A stretch of 64,000 nt of DNA, taken from positions 496,001 to 560,000 of the forward strand of contig NZ_CP104965.1 in assembly GCF_025452235.1 (NCBI RefSeq), in the 5' to 3' direction. Within the stretch, counting starts at the first letter, position 1. The number at the start of each line of letters is the position of its first letter. This stretch comes from Devosia neptuniae (GTDB taxonomy: Bacteria > Pseudomonadota > Alphaproteobacteria > Rhizobiales > Devosiaceae). A program made the translations under genes and the position numbers. The notes under the pieces were generated by a model. That model worked only from the letters and a program-made list of their open reading frames with translations, made no database searches and was not told the origin of the DNA. Below, piece after piece: positions 17,724 to 25,794 of the stretch.

Positions 17724-18656
17724 TCAGCGTTTGAGGCCGGTTTTATCCAGCTCGGCGATCAATTGCGGAATGATTTCAAAGAGATCGCCGATCAGAGCGA
17801 TGTCGGCAAGCTTGACCAGCGGGGCTTCGGCATCGGTGTTGATGGCGACGATTTTCTTGGCGCCCTGGATGCCCGCAAGGTGTTGCAGCGCGCCGGAAAT
17901 GCCGATGGCGATGTAAAGATCGGGGGCGATGATCTTGCCGGTCTGGCCGACCTGCCAATCATTGGGGGCGTAGCCGGCATCGACCGCGGCGCGGGTCGCG
18001 CCGATGGCGGCGCCGAGTTTTTTGGCAAGGGATTCAATGAGTTGAAAGCCCTCGGCTGAGCCGACCGCAATGCCGCCGCCGACCACGATCTGGGCGGTGG
18101 CGAGATCGGGGGTGTCGCTCTGGGTGCGATGGGCGGCAATGACCTTGGCGGCGGAGGAAATGCCTGAGACATCAAGGGGTTCGATGGGAGCGGCATTGCC
18201 GGACGCGGCGGCGCGGAAGGCCGAGGCGCGCAGGGTGAGGATGTGCTTGGACTGGTTCGAGGTGACGGTTTGCAGGGCATTGCCAGCATAGATCGGGCGC
18301 TCGAACCGGTTGGGACCGAGTATGGCGACGATATCGGTGACCGGCATGAGGTCGAGCTTGGCGGCGAGGCGCGGGATGACATCCTTGCCCACCGAACCGG
18401 CACTTGCGACCAGATAATGATAACGGACTGCTAACGTTGAGAGTAGCATTTCGAGGCTATCGGCGGCGAATTGACCTTCGGCGGTCAAGACCTTGGTGAC
18501 GCCGGCAAGGCTGGATGCGGATTGGGCGGCGGCGGCGATGTCCTCGCCGGCCACCAGGATTTCGACCGGGCCTAGCTCGGCCACTGCATGCACCACGCGG
18601 GCGGTGGCGGGCGAGAGGGCGCCGAGGTCGTGATCGGCCAGAACCAGAACGCTCAT
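17724..18656 (-). CDS. etfA: Electron transfer flavoprotein alpha subunit
   Basis: This protein of about 310 residues has an N-terminal ETF domain (MSVLVLADHDLGALS) and a C-terminal FAD-binding domain with VVGGGIAVGSAEGFQLI and GQTGKIIAPDLYIAIGISGA, the family signature. With EtfB it carries electrons from acyl-CoA and other dehydrogenases to ETF-ubiquinone oxidoreductase. The ATG shares one base with the etfB stop (TGATG). A GTG one codon upstream (18659) would give a four-base overlap. Translational coupling is clear either way. Confidence 0.95.
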   Translation of the reverse strand: MSVLVLADHDLGALSPATARVVHAVAELGPVEILVAGEDIAAAAQSASSLAGVTKVLTAEGQFAADSLEMLLSTLAVRYHYLVASAGSVGKDVIPRLAAKLDLMPVTDIVAILGPNRFERPIYAGNALQTVTSNQSKHILTLRASAFRAAASGNAAPIEPLDVSGISSAAKVIAAHRTQSDTPDLATAQIVVGGGIAVGSAEGFQLIESLAKKLGAAIGATRAAVDAGYAPNDWQVGQTGKIIAPDLYIAIGISGALQHLAGIQGAKKIVAINTDAEAPLVKLADIALIGDLFEIIPQLIAELDKTGLKR

Positions 18657-19414
18657 CACAGCGCCTCCATCTGCGAAATGTCGGCGGCGATGAAGGCGGC
18701 GAGTTCAGCAACGGAGCCGACAGTCTTTCCTGCCATGCGTTCGGGGGGCGGGGATATCTTTTCCACCGTGAGACGCGGGGCGAGGTCGACGCCGAAATCG
18801 GCGGCAGCGCGGGTGGCCAAGGGCTTGGAGCGGGCCTTCATGACCTGCGGCAGGGCGGCGTTGCGGGGGGTATTGAGGCGGAGGTCGGCGGTGACGATAG
18901 CCGGCAGCGGCAGCGCCAGGGTCTGGCGGCCAGTGTCGACTTCGCGGGAGACTTCGAGGCCCTGCCCCGTAACTTTGATTTCGGAGGCGAAGGTGGCCTG
19001 GGGACGGCCGGTGAGGGCCGCGAGCATCTGGCCGACATGGTTGGAATCATCGTCCACTGCCTGCTTGCCGAGCAGGACCAGGTCGGGATTTTCCTCGGCG
19101 ACGATCTTGGCCAGGAGCTTGGCAATGGCGAGGGTTTCGAGCTCGGCATCGGTTTCGACCAGAATGCCGCGATGGGCACCCATGGCGAGCGCGGTGAGGA
19201 TGACGTCATTGGCCGATTTGGGGCCGATGGAGACGACCACGATTTCCTCGGCCTGGCCGGCTTCGGCAAGCTGGACGGCGGCTTCCACCGCGTGCTTGCA
19301 GAAGGGGTTCATCGACATGCGCACGCCATTGGTCTCGACGCCCGAACCATCGGGGCGGACGCGAATGCGGACATTGTGATCGACCACGCGCTTGACGGCG
19401 ACAAGTATCTTCAT
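18656..19414 (-). CDS. etfB: Electron transfer flavoprotein beta subunit
   Basis: This 252-residue subunit begins MKILVAVKRVVDHNVRIRV, the usual EtfB start. It holds the AMP-binding region (LLGKQAVDDDSNHVGQMLA) and the signature near LALPAIVTADLRLNTPR that touches dehydrogenase partners. It lies upstream of and overlaps etfA, giving the usual etfBA order. The 571 bases before it contain only repeats. Confidence 0.95.
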   Translation of the reverse strand: MKILVAVKRVVDHNVRIRVRPDGSGVETNGVRMSMNPFCKHAVEAAVQLAEAGQAEEIVVVSIGPKSANDVILTALAMGAHRGILVETDAELETLAIAKLLAKIVAEENPDLVLLGKQAVDDDSNHVGQMLAALTGRPQATFASEIKVTGQGLEVSREVDTGRQTLALPLPAIVTADLRLNTPRNAALPQVMKARSKPLATRAAADFGVDLAPRLTVEKISPPPERMAGKTVGSVAELAAFIAADISQMEAL

Positions 19415-19543
19415 GGGTGTTTTGCAAGTCCCTCGAAACTGGAGGTGTCATGGCAAAGTTGGGCGAGGCGGACAAGGCTAGCAAGGGAAATTCTGACCAG
19501 CCGAGGCGGGATTTTTGGAAAAGGGTGCTGGTGGGTGCTCCTC

Positions 19544-19635
19544 AGTAGACCACATCCTGAGCTTGTCGAAGGGTGGGGTCGTGGCTGGATGGTGCCGCGA
19601 CCTCGTGGTTCGACAGGCTCACCATGAGGTCTACT
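19544..19635. repeat. Inverted repeat pair, AGTAGACC...GGTCTACT family
   Basis: A 27-base left arm starting AGTAGACC (19544-19570) is inverted at 19609-19635, which ends GAGGTCTACT, with few mismatches. The right arm is identical to 38821-38847. This and the next repeat fill most of the 571-base gap 19415-19985. A further hairpin (GCCCTCGGG...CCCGAGGG) lies near 19681-19702. I see no gene there. Confidence 0.75.
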
Positions 19636-19758
19636 TGGGAGCTCTCGCCAAACGCCGCTCTCCCGGTGCAAGCGAAGAGTGGCCCTCGGGTCGAGCCCGA
19701 GGGAGAGCGGTGGGGAGGAGGGGTTGGGGGGCTTGCTCACCGTGCTGATCCCTTCACC

Positions 19759-19860
19759 GGGTCATTCCGGCGCAGGCCGGAATCCATGTCCGTGGCGTAC
19801 TGCGCCATCCAGCGTGTGGATGGTCTTCGGCATGGATTCCGGCCTGCGCCGGAATGACCC
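19759..19860. repeat. BIME-like pair of inverted REP palindromes (GTCATTCCGG family)
   Basis: Two 30-base arms (19759-19788 and 19831-19860) are perfect reverse complements, separated by 42 bases. Each arm is itself a hairpin (ATTCCGGC...GCCGGAAT). The same unit occurs singly at 3556 and 4920 and as a divergent pair at 45726-45805. Confidence 0.85.
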
Positions 19861-19985
19861 CGTGGGTGGGGTGTGGTTGGGAGCCAAGAACACGACATGG
19901 TTTGCGGCGGACAGCGTGGCCACGGTTGACGGCGGGCTTTGGGGCAGCGACATTGACGTTAGCTTTGCCTGTTTTGGACGTTTTG

Positions 19986-21155
19986 ATGCCCGTGTTGAAC
20001 CGAATTGCCGAATTTCATGACGAGATTACCGCCTGGCGACGGGATTTCCACACGCATCCGGAAATCCTTTTCGATGTGGAGCGGACGGCGGGCAAGGTCG
20101 CGGAATTGCTGGCGGAGTTCGGGGTCGATGAAATCGTGACCGGGCTGGGCCGGACCGGGGTGGTGGGCATCATCAATGGCCGCAGCAATGACAGCGGCAA
20201 GACGATCGGGCTGCGCGCGGATATGGATGCGCTGCCGGTGACGGAAAAGACCGGGAAGGACTATGCCAGCAGTGTCAACGGCCGGATGCATGCCTGTGGG
20301 CATGACGGGCACACGGCCATGCTGCTGGGCGCGGCGAAATATCTGGCCGAGACACGCAATTTCGACGGGCGGGTGGCGGTGATTTTCCAGCCGGCGGAAG
20401 AAGGCGGCGGCGGCGGCAAGGAAATGGTGCGCGACGGGCTGATGGAGCGCTTCGGCATTTCCGAAGTCTATGGCATGCACAATTGGCCGGGCATGCCGAT
20501 TGGGCATTTCGGCATTCGGGTTGGCGGCATCATGGCGGCGACCGACCGGTTCTACATCGATATTACCGGCGTGGGCGGGCATGCGGCGCGGCCGCAGCAG
20601 ACGATCGACCCGATCATGGTGGCAGCACATCTGGTGACGGCGCTGCAGACCATTGTGTCGCGCAATGTCGACCCGCTCAAAAGCGCCGTGGTGTCGGTGA
20701 CCATGGTCGAGGCAGGGGAAGCCGATAATGTGATTTCCCGGACCGCCAAGATTACCGGGACGGTGCGCACGCTGGATGGCGAAGTGCAGGATTTTATCGA
20801 GGCGCGGCTGGGCGAGATGGTGCCCCAGTTTGCCGCGAGCTTTGGCGCAAGTGCGAGCATTCGCTATGCGCGGGGCTATCCGGTGACGGTGAACGAGCCG
20901 GGGCGGACGGCTTTTGCGGCTGAGGTCGCGGCTGAGGTGGCGGGGCCGGACCGGGTGGATGCGGACGTGCCGCCATCGATGGGCGGGGAGGATTTTTCCT
21001 TCATGCTGGAGGAGCGGCCGGGGGCCTATATATTCCTGGGCAATGGGGACAGCTCGGAACTGCATACCGATACGTATGATTTCAACGACGCGGTTATTCC
21101 GGTGGGCGCGAGCTATTGGGTGCGGCTGGCGGAGAAGGCGATGCCGGTGGGGTAG
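19986..21155 (+). CDS. M20-family amidohydrolase (hippurate hydrolase-like)
   Basis: This 389-residue metallo-amidohydrolase of the M20D group (HipO / IAA-amino-acid hydrolase / N-acyl-L-amino acid amidohydrolase) has the start ITAWRRDFHTHPEILFD. It also has GLRADMDALPVTEKTGKDYAS, the metal motif MHACGHDGHTAMLLGAAK, the catalytic pair in FQPAEEGGGGG, and PSMGGEDFSFMLE near the end. The frame is open upstream to 19854, but ATG 19986 begins the conserved part. The ribosome site is weak (GGAC). It is transcribed alone. The substrate is not predictable from sequence. Confidence 0.92.
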   Translation: MPVLNRIAEFHDEITAWRRDFHTHPEILFDVERTAGKVAELLAEFGVDEIVTGLGRTGVVGIINGRSNDSGKTIGLRADMDALPVTEKTGKDYASSVNGRMHACGHDGHTAMLLGAAKYLAETRNFDGRVAVIFQPAEEGGGGGKEMVRDGLMERFGISEVYGMHNWPGMPIGHFGIRVGGIMAATDRFYIDITGVGGHAARPQQTIDPIMVAAHLVTALQTIVSRNVDPLKSAVVSVTMVEAGEADNVISRTAKITGTVRTLDGEVQDFIEARLGEMVPQFAASFGASASIRYARGYPVTVNEPGRTAFAAEVAAEVAGPDRVDADVPPSMGGEDFSFMLEERPGAYIFLGNGDSSELHTDTYDFNDAVIPVGASYWVRLAEKAMPVG

Positions 21156-21205
21156 GCTCCCTAAGCCCGAACCTTGGTGGCTCCCCTCACCCCACCCTCG
21201 TTCCT

Positions 21206-21290
21206 GGCCATTCGAGCATAGCTCTCATGGCCTTCTCCCCTCAAATCGCTCCACTGGAGCGATTTGCCCTGCGGGACGGCTCGAAGCCCA
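21206..21290. repeat. Intergenic palindromic repeat, GAGCATAGCTC/CGCTCC family, copy 2
   Basis: This is a longer relative of 15643-15709, with a 10-base-pair hairpin AAATCGCTCC-ACT-GGAGCGATTT in place of the shorter CGCTCC stem. It lies in the spacer between the M20 gene and the small membrane protein gene. Confidence 0.6.
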
Positions 21291-21329
21291 TCAAGGGGAG
21301 GGAGGCGCAGAAACTGAGGGCGCAAGGCT

Positions 21330-21632
21330 CTACCGTCTTCCCCCTTGCTGAGCCCGCAGATTGCGGCGCGCGCGCAGAGCCTTCCGGACATTGAGCAGCA
21401 AGAAAATCGCTGCGACCACATAGACTATAAGCGAAATGCTGATCAGACCGGTGAAAAACCAGAAACTTATGGGCTCGTCATTCACACAGGATTGGCCGCG
21501 CCGGAACGATATGCAGTGCTCCGTGGCAATGCCGTAAAGGGTCCAGAGCAATAGAATTGGCAGCACCACCACGGCTATCTTGCCGACAATTTCAAAAAAA
21601 CGGCCCGGCAGATCGAGCAAAAAGCGCATCAC
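21330..21632 (-). CDS. Hypothetical two-TM membrane protein
   Basis: This 100-residue protein of unknown function has two clear hydrophobic segments (about residues 17-35 and 60-83), a short Cys-containing loop (HCISFRRGQSCVND) and a basic tail (RKALRARRNLRAQ). GTG 21632 or ATG 21629 could start it; AGGAG lies about ten bases ahead of the GTG. It is divergent from the AbrB-family permease gene with only 39 bases between starts, so a shared control region is possible. I do not recognise a family. Confidence 0.6.
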   Translation of the reverse strand: MMRFLLDLPGRFFEIVGKIAVVVLPILLLWTLYGIATEHCISFRRGQSCVNDEPISFWFFTGLISISLIVYVVAAIFLLLNVRKALRARRNLRAQQGGRR

Positions 21633-21671
21633 CGGTCATGGTCTCCTGCTGAGTAGAGGCACATACCTACA

Positions 21672-22727
21672 ATGTCTATTGGTTCTCCTCTCGTCAAAAA
21701 TCTCTACCCTACCCTGCTGACCCTGGCCATTTCGGCGGGTGGGGGTGCCGTCGCAACGGCACTCGGCATGCCGGCGGGGTGGCTGATGGGGGGTGCGCTG
21801 GCGGTGACGGCGGCGGCGATGGCTGGACTGCCGATGCGCATTCCCAATCGGCTGCGGGATGTGGTGTTCGTGCTGGTGGGCATGATGATGGGAGCGAGCG
21901 TTGCGCCCGATAGTTTGAGCCTGATTGCCAGTTGGCCGGTGAGTCTCGCAGCGCTGGCACTGGAACTGGTGCTGATCATTTCGCTGACCGGCTGGATGCT
22001 GTCGTCGGTGTTCAAGCTCGATACCGGCACGGCCTATATGAGCTCGTTTCCGGGGCATCTGTCATTTGTGATGGGCATTGCCTCGGCGGGGGTGGGCGAG
22101 CCGCGCCAGATCGCCATTATCCAGGTGATCCGCATTTTGATGCTGACCATTGTGGTGCCAATCGGCGCGATGTTTTTGCCGATCGATCATTTTGTGCCGC
22201 CGGTGGCGAGTGAGTTCCTCGATGTCTGGCAATTGCTAGCGCTGGCGGCGGGATGCATTGCGGTGGGGCTGGTGTTTATCCGGCTCAAAGTGCCGGCAGG
22301 GCTGGTGCTGGGCGCCATGGCGGCGGCGACGGCGGCCAAGCTGGGCGGGCTTTATACCGAGGCCATGCCGGGGCCACTGGTGGTGCTGACCTTTATTCTG
22401 GTGGGGGCGCAGATCGGCTCGCGCTTTGCCGGGATTACCGCCAGGGAATTCATTGCGGCGGCCAAGGGCGGGATCGTGGCGACGGCGATGACGGTGGGCA
22501 TTGTGACCATCATGGCGTGGATCGTCAGCCTGCTGGTGGACATGCCCTATGGGCAGATCTGGCTGGGGCTATCGCCCGGCGCGCTGGAGGGCATGGGCGC
22601 GCTGGGGATTGCGCTGGGCTATGACACGGCGTTTATTGCGGCACACCATGTGATCCGGCTGCTGATGCTGAGCTTTGCCATTCCGGCGGTGGTGGTGTTG
22701 ATCCGGCGGCGGGAAAAGCCGGCGTGA
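21672..22727 (+). CDS. AbrB family membrane transporter (putative ammonia monooxygenase-like duplication family)
   Basis: This 351-residue integral membrane protein has about ten TM segments in two repeats. The first repeat contains GMPAGWLMGGALAVTAAAM, the second VPAGLVLGAMAAATAAKLGG. Each is followed by a glycine-rich membrane motif (PGHLSFVMGIAS and SPGALEGMGALGIALGYD). This matches the AbrB duplication family (PF05145-type), often mislabelled ammonia monooxygenase. The substrate is unknown. It is not related to the AbrB DNA-binding protein. Confidence 0.85.
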   Translation: MSIGSPLVKNLYPTLLTLAISAGGGAVATALGMPAGWLMGGALAVTAAAMAGLPMRIPNRLRDVVFVLVGMMMGASVAPDSLSLIASWPVSLAALALELVLIISLTGWMLSSVFKLDTGTAYMSSFPGHLSFVMGIASAGVGEPRQIAIIQVIRILMLTIVVPIGAMFLPIDHFVPPVASEFLDVWQLLALAAGCIAVGLVFIRLKVPAGLVLGAMAAATAAKLGGLYTEAMPGPLVVLTFILVGAQIGSRFAGITAREFIAAAKGGIVATAMTVGIVTIMAWIVSLLVDMPYGQIWLGLSPGALEGMGALGIALGYDTAFIAAHHVIRLLMLSFAIPAVVVLIRRREKPA

Positions 22728-22774
22728 GACTGCCACAATCGCTGGGCACATGAAGGCGGAATGAGGAGATTTCC

Positions 22775-23080
22775 ATGTCCAAGAAATTGATGAGCGTTTT
22801 CGCGCTGGCCTTGCTGGCGGCCACGCCCGCCACGGCGGCGCCGTTTTGCACCGGGGGCGATTGGGGCTCGGGCGGGATCCGGATCAGCGGGGGCATCCGC
22901 ATCGGCACGATAGATTCGGACGACCGCCACGAGATCAACCTGATGCGGCTGCGCCGGATCGGGGTGGATGCGACGCGCGCCGAGGAATGGAATGGCTGTA
23001 TCCGCGCCTTTGTGCGCCAGCCGGGCGGCGGAGAAATCATGCAATTCTTCGATCCGAACACGCTTGAGCAGGTCTACTAA
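22775..23080 (+). CDS. Small secreted protein with WNGC-FFDP motif, copy 1
   Basis: This 101-residue protein has a Sec signal peptide (cleavage near ATA, residue 21) and then a 75-residue domain ending EEWNGCIRAFV ... MQFFDPNTLEQV. The domain is homologous to the next gene, which has NDWNGCVQAFI ... MAFFDPLTLKPV. Two Cys in the mature part (one near the N-terminus, one in WNGC) could form a disulphide. GAGGAG lies ahead of the ATG. The function is unknown. The upstream AbrB permease gene ends 47 bases earlier on the same strand. Confidence 0.78.
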   Translation: MSKKLMSVFALALLAATPATAAPFCTGGDWGSGGIRISGGIRIGTIDSDDRHEINLMRLRRIGVDATRAEEWNGCIRAFVRQPGGGEIMQFFDPNTLEQVY

Positions 23081-23251
23081 GGCCATTGTTTCGTCGCGCT
23101 TCCGAACCGAAAAACCGGTAGCCACTTTTTCTGGAAGCGCTCCTTACGAGCCTGTCCGAAGCGTAATGCAGGTGAAGGGGCTTTAACTGGCGGCGGAGCA
23201 AAAGCGGGATCACAGTCATCACATCCACAACACACGAAAGGATGTGGAAAA

Positions 23252-23560
23252 ATGATCAAGCTTTTCATGACAATAGCCGCCGCCGGCCTGGCTCTGGGTG
23301 CCGCTGCCCTGCCCGCGCAGGCCAATACGCTCTCGGCCAATACGGTATCGCCAGTGAGTTGCGACACCAGCTATTCGGTGCGGCACCACGAATTTGGCAT
23401 CGAACAGGGGCTCAAGCGCGAGGGCTATAATGTGTCCAGCGTGAATGACTGGAATGGCTGCGTGCAGGCCTTCATCACCAAGACGGATGGCAGCCAGACC
23501 ATGGCGTTTTTCGATCCGCTGACGCTCAAGCCGGTGGGGCCGAATGCGGCGAAGGGATAG
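23252..23560 (+). CDS. Small secreted protein with WNGC-FFDP motif, copy 2
   Basis: This 102-residue paralogue of the previous gene has a signal peptide cleaved near AQA, a mature part with two Cys (VSCDTSY and WNGC) and the shared pattern WNGCxxAFxxxxxGxxxMxFFDPxTL. ATG 23252 follows AAAGGATG. The 171-base gap between the copies holds no further gene. A strong terminator follows directly. The function is not known; secretion and paired Cys suggest a periplasmic or surface role. Confidence 0.8.
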   Translation: MIKLFMTIAAAGLALGAAALPAQANTLSANTVSPVSCDTSYSVRHHEFGIEQGLKREGYNVSSVNDWNGCVQAFITKTDGSQTMAFFDPLTLKPVGPNAAKG

Positions 23561-23584
23561 CCGGCGCATAGACGGTGTGAAAGA

Positions 23585-23618
23585 GACCCTCGGGGAAGCC
23601 CGGGGGCCTTTTTGTTTT
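23585..23618 (+). terminator. Rho-independent terminator
   Basis: A GC-rich stem (CCCTCGGG paired with CCCGGGGG, loop GAAG) is followed by a T-rich run (TTTTTGTTTT). It closes the paralogue pair and lies just before the convergent alpha-glucosidase stop. Confidence 0.8.
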
Positions 23619-23632
23619 GGGGGTACCCCCTC

Positions 23633-25258
23633 CTAGCCTAGTTTCACCTTGCCGTCGGATACGGCGATGAAGGCGTAGCCGTTGGGGCCGAGGGTGAGTG
23701 CGCCATTGTCGAGGCCGGCGTGTTGGGAGATCGCCTCGGGCGCTGCGTTTGCGCCGGTTAGCGTGAGCTGTTGCGGTTCGGCGGAGAGGTTAAAGACGCA
23801 GAGCATGGTCGCGTCGGGGCCGGTGCGGCGGAAGGCTAGGATCGGTTCGGGGGTTTTGAGGAAATCGATATCGCCGTCGCTGAGGACGGGGTGGCTGCGG
23901 CGCCAGGCGAGGATGGCGCGGTAGAAGGCCAGGGTGGAGTTGGCGTCGGCATTTTGCAGGGCGGCGTTGAGGGCGGATTGGGGTGGCTTGACCGGCAGCC
24001 ATGGCGTTCCGGTGGTGAAGCCGTTGGGGGCCTCGCCATCGTCCCAGGGCATGGGGGTGCGGCAGCCGTCGCGGCCCTTGTCTTCGGGCCAGAAGCGGAT
24101 GCCGCGCGGATCGGTCAGTTCCTCGAAGATGAGGTCAGTTTCGGGCAGGCCCAGTTCCTCGCCCTGATAGAGGCAGACCGAGCCCTTGAGACTGAGGAGG
24201 AGCGCGGCGGCCTGGCGGCCCAGGGCGGCGGGATCGACGCTGTGGGGCGCCCAGCGGGTGATGTGGCGGGGCACGTCGTGGTTGGAAAAGCTCCAGCAGG
24301 GCCAGCCATCTTTGCTGTGCTTGAAGAATTGCTCGATGCGGGTGCGGAAGTGCTTGGCGGTGAATTGGGGGCCCAGGAACTCGAAGGAATAGCACATGTG
24401 CAGCTTGTCGCCGCCCGAGGTGTATTCGGCCATCAGTTCCACGGCCTTGTGGCTGTCGCCGACCTCGCCCACCGAGGTGGCGCCGGGGAATTGGTCGAGC
24501 AGGGCGCGGACGCGCTGCAGGAAGGCGACGTTTTCCGGCTGGCTCTTGGAATATTTGTGCTCCTGCATGTCATAGGGATTGACCGCATAGGGCAGATGCT
24601 CGTCGCGCTTGTTGGGCGGGTTGGAGCGCAGTTTCTTGTCGTGGAAATAGTAATTGACGGTGTCCAGCCGGAAGCCGTCGATGCCGCGCTCGAGCCAGAA
24701 GCGCATGATATCGAGGACGGCGTCCTGCACCTCGGCGTTATGGAAGTTGAGGTCGGGCTGGCTGGCGAGGAAATTGTGCAGGTAATATTGGCCGCGGGTG
24801 GGGTTCCATTCCCAGGCGCGGCCGCCGAACACGGCGGGCCAATTATTGGGTGGGGAGCCATCGGGGAGCGGATCGGCCCAGACATACCAATCGGCACGGG
24901 CATTATCGCGCGACAGGCGGGACTCGCGGAACCAGGGATGCTGGTCGGAGGTGTGGCTGACCACCTGGTCCATGATGACCTTGAGGCCCAGGGCGTGGGC
25001 GCGCTCGATCAGGCTATCGAAATCCTCCATGGTGCCGAAGAGCGGATCGACATCGATATAGTTGGAGACGTCGTAACCCATATCCTCTTGCGGGGATTGG
25101 GTGATGGGGGAGAGCCAGATGCAATCGACGCCCAGGCCCGCAATATGATCGAGCCGGCGCAGAATGCCGGGCAGATCGCCGACCCCGTCGCCGTTGCTGT
25201 CCTGGAAGGAGCGCGGATACACCTGGTAGATCACACCACCGCGCCACCAATCAGCCAT
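23633..25258 (-). CDS. Alpha-glucosidase, glycoside hydrolase family 13 (second copy)
   Basis: This 541-residue GH13 enzyme is a paralogue of 12675-14348. The catalytic Asp is in DGFRLDTVNYYF, the Glu in SVGEVGDSHK and the third acid in FSNHDVPRH. The start MADWWRGGVIYQVYPRSFQD is typical of the family and GGAGAC-like purines precede it. It acts on alpha-1,4 or alpha-1,6 glucosides such as sucrose isomers or maltose. Two enzymes of this type within 11 kb, both without a local transporter, suggest gene duplication with dispersed control. Confidence 0.93.
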   Translation of the reverse strand: MADWWRGGVIYQVYPRSFQDSNGDGVGDLPGILRRLDHIAGLGVDCIWLSPITQSPQEDMGYDVSNYIDVDPLFGTMEDFDSLIERAHALGLKVIMDQVVSHTSDQHPWFRESRLSRDNARADWYVWADPLPDGSPPNNWPAVFGGRAWEWNPTRGQYYLHNFLASQPDLNFHNAEVQDAVLDIMRFWLERGIDGFRLDTVNYYFHDKKLRSNPPNKRDEHLPYAVNPYDMQEHKYSKSQPENVAFLQRVRALLDQFPGATSVGEVGDSHKAVELMAEYTSGGDKLHMCYSFEFLGPQFTAKHFRTRIEQFFKHSKDGWPCWSFSNHDVPRHITRWAPHSVDPAALGRQAAALLLSLKGSVCLYQGEELGLPETDLIFEELTDPRGIRFWPEDKGRDGCRTPMPWDDGEAPNGFTTGTPWLPVKPPQSALNAALQNADANSTLAFYRAILAWRRSHPVLSDGDIDFLKTPEPILAFRRTGPDATMLCVFNLSAEPQQLTLTGANAAPEAISQHAGLDNGALTLGPNGYAFIAVSDGKVKLG

Positions 25259-25396
25259 GTCGTCGTCTCCTGTTTGTTGGCAGTGAAGCTAGCCAATTGC
25301 GGCGGATATGGGAATCGCCGCGTTGCGCAGGGAAGACGTGTCGAAACTGGCGGGGGTCACCCGTCGTGTGGTCAGAGAACCAGAGGAGACAGGCAA

Positions 25397-25735
25397 ATGG
25401 TGCATGTATTGCGCGCGGCGGACAGACCACCGAGCAAGAGCCGGACGATCCGGTTCGAGGGGGATGGCTATGGCACCGGCATTTCGTTTTTCTCGGTGGA
25501 CAATGATCCGGGGCAAGGGCCGGGACTGCATGTGCATCCCTATGCCGAAACCTGGATCGTCAAATCGGGGCGGGCGCGCGTGGTGGCGGGGGATGAGGTG
25601 ATCGAGGTGGGGCCGAACGATATTGCGGTGGTGCCGGGCGGGGTGCCGCACAAATTCACCAATATCGGGCCGGGGCGGCTGGAGATCGTGTGCATCCATG
25701 CCGCCGGGACGATGGTGCAGGAGAATTTGGAGTAG
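25397..25735 (+). CDS. Cupin-domain protein
   Basis: This is a 112-residue single-cupin protein. Motif 1 is visible as GLHVHPYAETWIVKSGRARV, with His-His-Glu metal ligands, and motif 2 as VVPGGVPHKFTNIG. AGGAG eight bases before ATG 25397 fixes the start. It is divergent from the GH13 gene. Small cupins of this kind are often sugar or keto-acid isomerases, or ligand-binding proteins; the role here is unknown. Confidence 0.85.
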   Translation: MVHVLRAADRPPSKSRTIRFEGDGYGTGISFFSVDNDPGQGPGLHVHPYAETWIVKSGRARVVAGDEVIEVGPNDIAVVPGGVPHKFTNIGPGRLEIVCIHAAGTMVQENLE

Positions 25736-25743
25736 CGAAAGGC

Positions 25744-25790
25744 CCCCTCACCCGGCGCTGCGCGCCGACCTCTCCCCCAGAGGGAGAGGT
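25744..25790. repeat. Palindromic intergenic repeat (CTCTCCC/GGGAGAG type)
   Basis: Two adjoining hairpins (CGGCGCTGCGCGCCG and CCTCTCCC...GGGAGAGG) lie between the convergent cupin and dehydrogenase genes. This is the common modular repeat of this genome and may also end transcription on both sides. Confidence 0.55.
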
Positions 25791-25794
25791 GAGC

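Noticed and set aside
23891..25735. A 614-codon plus-strand open frame opposite the second alpha-glucosidase
   Set aside because: It is antisense to a clear GH13 gene, and its Gly/Ala/Asp-rich translation has no domain. Long antisense frames are expected from G/C-rich third positions. Only its last 113 codons (the cupin) are real.
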